Below are positions 58,960 through 64,000 of a DNA stretch of 64,000 nucleotides, one piece after another. Under the pieces are notes generated by a model. The model ran no database searches, was not told where the DNA came from, and saw nothing but the letters and a program-made list of their open reading frames with translations. Origin of the DNA: Fimenecus sp045543095 (GTDB lineage: Bacteria; Bacillota; Clostridia; Oscillospirales; Acutalibacteraceae); contig JAZQMC010000010.1 of the NCBI GenBank assembly GCA_045543095.1, positions 1 through 64,000 on the forward strand, read 5' to 3'. A program made the translations under genes and the position numbers. Position 1 is the first letter of the stretch, and every line of letters starts with the position of its first letter.

Positions 58960-61197
58960 ATGACTGTTGGCGAAAGACTACAGAGCTACAGAAAGCAACA
59001 CAATTTATCGCAGGAAGAATTGGCGAAACAATTATTCGTGACAAGGCAGACCATAAGTCTTTGGGAGACCGACCAAACTCTGCCGACAATTGATAATCTT
59101 ATCAGGCTTAAAGATATTTTAGAGGTATCAATTGACGATATTCTTACAGAGCCCGAGGAAAAGGATGAAGAAGAAAACAAGCCTTTAGAAAGCTATGAAT
59201 TCAAATATAACAAGCCGATACTCAAATCAGTTTTTAAAACCTCAAATTCAAAAAGCTTTTGGGCTCACCTGTTATTGACCTTGTTGCTTATTCTCAACGC
59301 AGTACGCACATATTTTGTTGTGACCGATGATATTTCGAAGGGACTTTATTGGGGATTTGCGATAATTGCGGTAATCTTTTTTATACGATATATAATAAGT
59401 ATAGCAAGGGTGTGGAGCATAAGCAAAAACAATGCTCTGAAAAACACGTACAAATACGAGGTTTTTGACGGTGTTATCCGCGTTACTGTTACAAAAGATG
59501 ATGAAACATTTGCAGTTAGAAATATTACACCCGAAAGTGTTTCAAGATGCTGGAGCACAAAGGATTTATATGTTTTTGAGCATCAAAAGACAGTTTATTG
59601 CATAAAAAAGCAATGTCTTAACAGCAATTCGTATTTGCATTTGTTTTTCTATAATGGTAAACAGTTTAAGCAAAAAAGCATTAATGCCCTGTCGATAACT
59701 TCAAACATATTTTTTGTACTGTCTTTTCTCACAATATTTGCAGGTGTAATATGCACGTCTGCCATGTCGGCAAGCAATAATCTGTATTACGAAAATATGT
59801 GGGTATTTTTCTTATTCCTTCCCATACCCTTGATTTCAATAATATTGGGTGCAATTAAGCTTAAACGCAAAGAAAAAGGCACAAAAAATATCGTTGCGGG
59901 AATAGTTATGGCTTTTCTGCTGATAGTTTACGGTAGTTTTGCGTTTATTTATGAAGAGCCCGAAACGGTTGTAAGACCTACGGTTGATGTAGAAATCGAA
60001 AGTGATGAGGAAGCAACTGTTGTTTTTGATTATATCAGCGAAATTGAAAAAACGGTTAAAATTGATTTACCCGATAGTGCTATTATTACGGATACGAGTG
60101 CTTTAGCCGGTTATGATGTAATAACTATGAAAATATCCGATTATGACGCACAAAAATTTGAAAATGACCAAATGAAATTTGAGTTCTGGACAGCTCAGCT
60201 CCGTGAAGATTATGACCAGCTTTTGCCATATCGTTATCTCGATACAGATGCAGACTATTATCTTTTATACAATACCACATACGATACCTACAATACCATT
60301 CCCAGTGTTGACGGCGAATATAGACTTTGGTATTTATGCTATTACTGCGACGACAACTGCTTTAAGGCGATAAATTACATGGTCATTTATTACACAGAGC
60401 ATCAATCTTTGTGGGAACATTCAATAGAAAACAACTATCTAATCGGTGACGCGTTAGAAAAAGTGGGATTAAAGGATTGTTATGCTACCTCCCCTTACAT
60501 CGGCAATATGGACGCTTCTGAAGACGACGAAATGGTTTATTTTATAAAAGATGAAAGACGAAATTCTGCATATCACGATTTATACCTTGCAGTTGAAACT
60601 TATGACCAGATATATTTTTATGATTTTGCCGAATACGGAGAAGATGATGGTGGTGCATATTCCGAAGATTTGTATTTAGCAGATTTGGATGGCGACGGAG
60701 TTGACGAAATAATTGTTCATAGATTTGTTGGAGCTTCGTGCGGTGGAGGAGCGTACATATCACAGATTTTCAAATTCGACGATACATATCCTTATTTCCA
60801 CAGGATTTTTAACAGTCAAAGTGAAGATAGTTTTTATACAGGGTTTGCAAGCACACTTAAAAATAATTTTAAAATTGAAATAAAAAATGTGTTCACAGGA
60901 TATAAGACCGTTTTGGATTTCGGTGACACCGCTGATAAATACTATAGTCTTTATTGGGATGAAAGCGGAACACCCTTAATAGACAAATACGGTTATGTTT
61001 CAAGCAGAAGCTTTTTTAGTGAGTTTTATCCCGAAGATACTGACAAAGACGGAATTTATGAAATTGTATGCTTGCAATATCACTCGCTAATTGATAATTC
61101 TGATTGTATCGGTTATGCGAAAAGTGTACTGAAATACAACGAGGAATATAAGACCTTTGTGGTTATTGATGCGGAGTTTATTCCGTATGAAGAATAG
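58960..61197 (+). CDS. Transmembrane XRE-type regulator with external DxDxDG domain
   Basis: A 745-residue protein of unusual build. Residues 1-62 are a Cro/CI helix-turn-helix (LSQEELAKQLFVTRQTISLWE, LPTIDNLIRL). Two helices follow (about 101-121 and 128-149), then a cytoplasmic stretch resembling the YcxB domain (150-245), three more helices (247-267, 280-300 and 310-331) and a C-terminal region of about 410 residues predicted outside the cell. That region has two EF-hand-like calcium loops, DLDGDG (575-580) and DTDKDG (693-698), each followed by the strand (V/I)(D/Y)EI(I/V) as in FG-GAP/VCBS repeats. It looks like a one-piece sensor linking an external ligand to DNA. No partner gene adjoins; GTGAGGCGGAG precedes the ATG. 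Confidence 0.8.
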   Translation: MTVGERLQSYRKQHNLSQEELAKQLFVTRQTISLWETDQTLPTIDNLIRLKDILEVSIDDILTEPEEKDEEENKPLESYEFKYNKPILKSVFKTSNSKSFWAHLLLTLLLILNAVRTYFVVTDDISKGLYWGFAIIAVIFFIRYIISIARVWSISKNNALKNTYKYEVFDGVIRVTVTKDDETFAVRNITPESVSRCWSTKDLYVFEHQKTVYCIKKQCLNSNSYLHLFFYNGKQFKQKSINALSITSNIFFVLSFLTIFAGVICTSAMSASNNLYYENMWVFFLFLPIPLISIILGAIKLKRKEKGTKNIVAGIVMAFLLIVYGSFAFIYEEPETVVRPTVDVEIESDEEATVVFDYISEIEKTVKIDLPDSAIITDTSALAGYDVITMKISDYDAQKFENDQMKFEFWTAQLREDYDQLLPYRYLDTDADYYLLYNTTYDTYNTIPSVDGEYRLWYLCYYCDDNCFKAINYMVIYYTEHQSLWEHSIENNYLIGDALEKVGLKDCYATSPYIGNMDASEDDEMVYFIKDERRNSAYHDLYLAVETYDQIYFYDFAEYGEDDGGAYSEDLYLADLDGDGVDEIIVHRFVGASCGGGAYISQIFKFDDTYPYFHRIFNSQSEDSFYTGFASTLKNNFKIEIKNVFTGYKTVLDFGDTADKYYSLYWDESGTPLIDKYGYVSSRSFFSEFYPEDTDKDGIYEIVCLQYHSLIDNSDCIGYAKSVLKYNEEYKTFVVIDAEFIPYEE

Positions 61198-61214
61198 ATA
61201 ATAAAATGCAAAGC

Positions 61215-61240
61215 GGGACGCCGAGGTCGGCGTCCCCTAC
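61215..61240. repeat. GTAGGG-type palindromic repeat
   Basis: GGGACGCCGA / TCGGCGTCCC with CTAC and a T-run after it, 18 bases past the stop of the XRE protein; a plausible terminator for it. Confidence 0.75.
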
Positions 61241-61247
61241 TTTTTTG

Positions 61248-61329
61248 CAATAAAAAACAGCACCCACATAAGTGAGTGCTGAAATTTTTGAAATATTCCC
61301 ATTCGGGCAAGATTATCTCTTGAGAACTG
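61248..61329 (-). repeat. Diverged copy of the rpsI 3' end and its terminator
   Basis: On the minus strand CAGTTCTCAAGAGATAA (61313-61329) copies the last codons of rpsI with one base deleted. It is followed by a terminator-like hairpin (CAGCACTCAC / GTGGGTGCTG, 61258-61281) and T-run similar to the true rpsI terminator at 61452. Confidence 0.6.
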
Positions 61330-61451
61330 TCTGAGCGTTAAGAAAACAGTCCGGTGGACTGTTTTTAGCGAGGAGCACCGAGTGCTTTGCCGAGGTGCCC
61401 GAAGGCCGAAAAGGGATGAAAGTTTTTTCTTGGCAAAACATTAAGTTTAAT
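61330..61451. mobile_element. Short element between the duplicated rpsI ends
   Basis: About 120 bp with the hairpin GAAAACAGTCC / GGACTGTTTT (61342-61365), also found in the tRNA-Arg element at 28915-28939. It is followed by GGAGCACCGAGTGCTTTGCC and GAGGTGCCCGAAGGCC. No coding capacity. Confidence 0.55.
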
Positions 61452-61485
61452 AAAAAACAATGCCCACCAAAACTGGTGAGCATTG
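61452..61485 (-). terminator. rpsI terminator
   Basis: CAATGCCCACCA / TGGTGAGCATTG arms with a four-base loop and a T-run on the minus strand. Confidence 0.9.
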
Positions 61486-61502
61486 ATAATTGATAAAAAC
61501 TT

Positions 61503-61901
61503 TTATCTCTTTGAGAACTGAGGTGCACGACGAGCACCTTTGAGACCGTATTTCTTTCTTTCCTTCATTCTTGGGTCTCTTGTTAAGAAACCTGCCTTTT
61601 TGAGAGCTGGACGAAGGTTTGCATCGTACTCAAGAAGAGCACGTGAAAGACCGTGACGGATAGCACCAGCCTGACCTGTAACGCCACCACCGTTTACACG
61701 GCATACGATATCGAACTTATCAGCTGTTCCTGTAAGAGCAAGAGGCTGACGAACGATGAGTTTAAGTGTTTCAAGACCAAAGTAATCGTCGATTTCTCTG
61801 TCGTTGATGATGATTTTGCCTGTACCTGCATAAACACGTACACGAGCTACTGATTTCTTTCTTCTACCTGTACCGTAGAAAAATGGACTTGTTTCGTACA
61901 T
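61503..61901 (-). CDS. rpsI: Ribosomal protein S9
   Basis: A 132-residue small-subunit protein. GTGRRKKSVARVRVYAGTGKIIINDREIDDYFG at the start, NGGGVTGQAGAIRHGLSRALLEYD in the middle and the basic KKYGLKGARRAPQFSKR tail that reaches the P-site tRNA. GGGAGG precedes the ATG. It follows rplM by 18 bases in the conserved L13-S9 operon. Confidence 0.98.
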   Translation of the reverse strand: MYETSPFFYGTGRRKKSVARVRVYAGTGKIIINDREIDDYFGLETLKLIVRQPLALTGTADKFDIVCRVNGGGVTGQAGAIRHGLSRALLEYDANLRPALKKAGFLTRDPRMKERKKYGLKGARRAPQFSKR

Positions 61902-61919
61902 TTAAATAGCCTCCCTTTC

Positions 61920-62348
61920 TTAGAATTCTCTTGTTTCTGGCTTCTGTGCAGCGTGCTTGTGCTCTGCACCGCGGTATACACGAAGACGAGTAAGAGCCTC
62001 ACGGCCGATTACTGTATCAGGAATCATACCCTTAACAGCCTTTGTTACTGCGAACTCGGGCTTTGTTTTCATAAGAGTCTTATACTTAACTTCTTTCATG
62101 TTACCAACATAGCCTGTGTGATGATAATACATTTTCTGTTCGAGCTTGTTACCTGTAAGAACAACCTTTTCTGCGTTGATGATGATTACGTGGTCACCAC
62201 AATCAGCGTGAGGAGTAAATGTTGGCTTGTGCTTACCTCTGAGAAGAACTGCAGCTTCAGCAGCTACGCTACCGAGAGTTTTGCCTGCAGCGTCAAGCAC
62301 ATACCAGTTACGGGTAATATCGCCCTTTTTTGGCATATAAGTTGACAT
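61920..62348 (-). CDS. rplM: Ribosomal protein L13
   Basis: A 142-residue large-subunit protein: NWYVLDAAGKTLGSVAAEAAVLLRGKHKP, GDHVIIINAEKVVLTGNKLEQKMYYHHTGYVGN and AVKGMIPDTVIGREALTRLRVYRGAEHKH. The ATG at 62348 has GGAGGTAAG; ten extra codons upstream are in frame but lie over the ribosome binding site. First gene of rplM-rpsI. Confidence 0.98.
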   Translation of the reverse strand: MSTYMPKKGDITRNWYVLDAAGKTLGSVAAEAAVLLRGKHKPTFTPHADCGDHVIIINAEKVVLTGNKLEQKMYYHHTGYVGNMKEVKYKTLMKTKPEFAVTKAVKGMIPDTVIGREALTRLRVYRGAEHKHAAQKPETREF

Positions 62349-62387
62349 AGAACTTACCTCCGAATTAATATTTTTCATTGCCCGAAG

Positions 62388-62416
62388 ATTATAACAAAGT
62401 GAAATAAGAATGTCAA
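62388..62416 (-). promoter_or_regulatory. rplM-rpsI promoter
   Basis: TTGACA and TATAAT are separated by 17 bases on the minus strand, a full consensus as expected for a ribosomal-protein operon. Confidence 0.93.
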
Positions 62417-62522
62417 CATATTTTTTATAAAATTTAATGTAGCAAATGTTTTTCTTTTATTTTCTTTTATTTTCTCGTTTTTTCATATATTTTACTTGTT
62501 TATTATTTTTGAAAAATATTTG

Positions 62523-62551
62523 TTTACTTTTACATAAATTTAGGATAAAAT
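62523..62551 (+). promoter_or_regulatory. Possible promoter of the TtcA-like gene
   Basis: TTTACT and TAAAAT are separated by 17 bases, about 95 bases before the start codon. Confidence 0.6.
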
Positions 62552-62586
62552 GTTGTTAAAGTAATACAAGGAATAATTTGTGGGTG

Positions 62587-62633
62587 GAATTCCTCCACCG
62601 CAAGCGGTCCCCCTCCCTTTGACAAGGTAGGCT
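62587..62633. repeat. CCCTCC...GGTCCCCC interspersed repeat
   Basis: ATTCCTCCACC, a CCGC-AAG-CGG hairpin and GGTCCCCCTCCCTTTGACAA, close to 8741-8790. It lies in the leader of the TtcA-like gene. Confidence 0.75.
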
Positions 62634-62647
62634 ATTAAGAGGTTTTT

Positions 62648-63370
62648 ATGCAGAAATTATTAAGTCTTGTCCGTGCGGCAGTTGATAAATACAATATGAT
62701 TGAAGACGGCGACCGTATTGCCGTTTGTGTTTCGGGCGGTAAAGACAGTGTTGTTATGCTTTTGTGCCTTGCAAATCTTAAAATATTCTATCCAAAACAA
62801 TTTGAACTTTGTGCAATAACTTTAGACCCTCAGTTTTATGGAGAATGTGCTGATTATTCTGAAATTGAAGAAATCTGCAGAAAAAACAATATACCATATA
62901 TAATTAAGCGTACCGAGCTTTATCATATTATATTTGAAGAGCGAAAAGAGAGTAATCCTTGTAGCCTTTGTGCGAGAATGCGGCGTGGACTTTTACACGA
63001 TACTGCAAAAGAGCTTGGTTGCAATAAAATTGCTCTCGGTCATCATATGGACGATGCCGCGGAAACCTTTATCATGAATTTATTTGGTAATGGCAGAGCT
63101 GAATGTTTCTCCCCTGTTTCATATCTTTCAAGAAAAGATTTATATATGATTAGACCGATGGTTTTCGCTTATGAAACAGATATTACAAGAGTGGCAAACA
63201 AGGAAAATGTGCCGATTATTGAAAGTAAATGTCCTGCAGACGAAAAAACTAACCGTGAAGATACAAAAATGTTGCTTGCTGATTTAGAAAAGAAATACCC
63301 TGCGTTAAGACAGAAAATTGTTGGTGGTATGCAACGCGGGGATATAAGTGGTTGGGGGATAAATAAGTAA
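62648..63370 (+). CDS. TtcA/TtuA-family PP-loop ATPase, tRNA thiolation
   Basis: A 240-residue N-type ATP pyrophosphatase. The PP-loop CVSGGKDSVVML is at about 27-38; the CxxC of NPCSLCARMRRG (about 100-111) provides ligands for the iron-sulphur cluster, and LGHHMDDAAETFIMNLF is the family's second motif. A third cysteine is in IIESKCPADEK. Relatives form 2-thiocytidine at position 32 of tRNA, but the Firmicutes branch has not been firmly assigned, so the exact nucleoside is open. The start is preceded by AAGAGG. Confidence 0.87.
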   Translation: MQKLLSLVRAAVDKYNMIEDGDRIAVCVSGGKDSVVMLLCLANLKIFYPKQFELCAITLDPQFYGECADYSEIEEICRKNNIPYIIKRTELYHIIFEERKESNPCSLCARMRRGLLHDTAKELGCNKIALGHHMDDAAETFIMNLFGNGRAECFSPVSYLSRKDLYMIRPMVFAYETDITRVANKENVPIIESKCPADEKTNREDTKMLLADLEKKYPALRQKIVGGMQRGDISGWGINK

Positions 63371-63400
63371 AAAGTAATAAGGAATAGTGAAGAAGTTCCT

Positions 63401-63429
63401 TTGACAATACTTATTATATATGTTAAAAT
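63401..63429 (+). promoter_or_regulatory. apgM promoter
   Basis: TTGACA and TAAAAT are separated by 17 bases. Confidence 0.85.
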
Positions 63430-63464
63430 GTTTTGTGAATTATTTCTATTTGGAGATGATATAG

Positions 63465-64000
63465 ATGAAATATATTGTTGTTTTATATGACGGAATGGCT
63501 GACTATCCTGTTCCTCAATTTGACGGTAAAACACCAATGATGATGGCAAAAAAGCCAAATTTTGACTCACTTGCAAAAAAAGGTACAGTTGGACTTGTTA
63601 AGACTGTTCCTGACGGAATGAAGCCCGGCAGTGACGTTGCTAATATGAGCGTTATGGGCTTTGACCCGTCAATTTATTATACAGGCAGAAGTCCGCTTGA
63701 GGCTGCAAGTATCGGTGTTGACCTTAAAGACACAGATGTTACACTCCGTTGCAACATTGTTACTCTTTCTGATGAAGAAAACTATGCTGACAAGACAATG
63801 GTTGACTACTGTGCAGACGATATTTCAACTGCAGAAGCGGAAAAAATCATTGAAACAGTTCAAGAGCATTTTGGTAATGACATTTACAAGTTTTACAGCG
63901 GTGTAAGTTATCGTCATTGTCTTGTATGGGATAACGGCACAACAGATTTGGGCAATATGACACCACCTCACGATATTTCAGGCAGAATTGTGGGCGAATA
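63465..64000 (+). CDS. apgM: Cofactor-independent phosphoglycerate mutase, ApgM type (5' part)
   Basis: The first 178 codons are present; the gene runs off the window. VVLYDGMADYPVPQFDGKTPM with the first metal aspartate, VKTVPDGMKPGSDVANMSVMGFDPSIYYTGRSPLEAAS with the catalytic serine, and GVDLKDTDVTLRCNIVTL identify the archaeal-type (ApgM) phosphoglycerate mutase of the alkaline phosphatase superfamily. It interconverts 3- and 2-phosphoglycerate in glycolysis. TGGAG precedes the ATG by nine bases. Some homologues act as homoserine kinases, which the missing part could help exclude. Confidence 0.9.
   Translation, partial: MKYIVVLYDGMADYPVPQFDGKTPMMMAKKPNFDSLAKKGTVGLVKTVPDGMKPGSDVANMSVMGFDPSIYYTGRSPLEAASIGVDLKDTDVTLRCNIVTLSDEENYADKTMVDYCADDISTAEAEKIIETVQEHFGNDIYKFYSGVSYRHCLVWDNGTTDLGNMTPPHDISGRIVGE

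Noticed and set aside
1..64000. CRISPR arrays, prophage or large mobile elements
   Set aside because: No regularly spaced identical repeats, no cas genes, and no integrase, transposase or phage structural genes were seen; only short non-autonomous repeats.

Overview
This window reads as chromosome from an AT-rich, Gram-positive anaerobe of the class Clostridia, most likely a gut member of the Oscillospiraceae/Ruminococcaceae. This rests on the presence of spo0A, a SCIFF ranthipeptide pair, a cysteine T-box, CIRCE-controlled groESL, a Firmicutes-type LexA box at recA, DUF3021/LytTR and DUF2975/XRE pairs, and an L-fucose operon. The genus cannot be fixed from the sequence alone. Almost every transcription unit has a recognisable sigma-A promoter with 16-17 bp spacing, a strong Shine-Dalgarno sequence and a hairpin terminator.

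Layout. 1-3.2 kb: end of an M20 peptidase, a MIF-like tautomerase, a GtrA-family membrane protein, glnA, and the C-terminal remnant of a sugar transporter. 3.2-8.8 kb: DUF3021/LytTR pair, a FucO-like alcohol dehydrogenase, and a coupled deaminase - nucleoside phosphorylase - MtnA operon suited to 5'-deoxyadenosine or methylthioadenosine salvage. 8.8-13.4 kb: cyclophilin and an FtsX-type ABC exporter, divergent from a TetR gene whose promoter overlaps a perfect inverted repeat; then a cation diffusion facilitator and PRPP synthetase. 16.7-23.3 kb: alpha-mannosidase, folC, nadC, nadB. 23.4-27.6 kb: repeat cluster, SCIFF peptide and its radical SAM maturase, a PLP decarboxylase carrying an in-frame copy of a genomic palindrome, and a secreted hydrolase lipoprotein. 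28.8-29.1 kb: tRNA-Arg with a duplicated 3' end. 29.4-33.7 kb: fucI-fucA-fucU-kinase, opposed by a GPH/MFS transporter with a BspA-type LRR protein. 36.9-42.9 kb: HAD phosphatase, mntP, spo0A with a paired 0A box, and a MacA/MacB-like pair without its ATPase. 43-49 kb: T-box-controlled cysE-cysS, rimO-recX-recA, rpmB. 49-52 kb: small membrane proteins and a DUF2975/XRE pair. 52-58.2 kb: groEL-groES, mazF, a lipoprotein, nnrD/E, and a G5/3D cell-wall protein with a structured leader. 59-64 kb: a large transmembrane XRE protein, rpsI-rplM, a TtcA-like enzyme, and the start of apgM.

The most notable feature is several families of short palindromic or inverted repeats. One (GTAGGG plus a hairpin) occurs about 14 times, serves as terminator for several genes, and once lies in frame inside a coding sequence. 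At two unrelated loci (tRNA-Arg and rpsI) the 3' end of the gene and its terminator are duplicated around an element sharing one hairpin. The other leading candidates for new biology are the 745-residue transmembrane XRE protein with an external DxDxDG region, the SCIFF peptide with glycine at the expected crosslink acceptor, and a Spo0A whose receiver lacks one of its two metal-binding aspartates.
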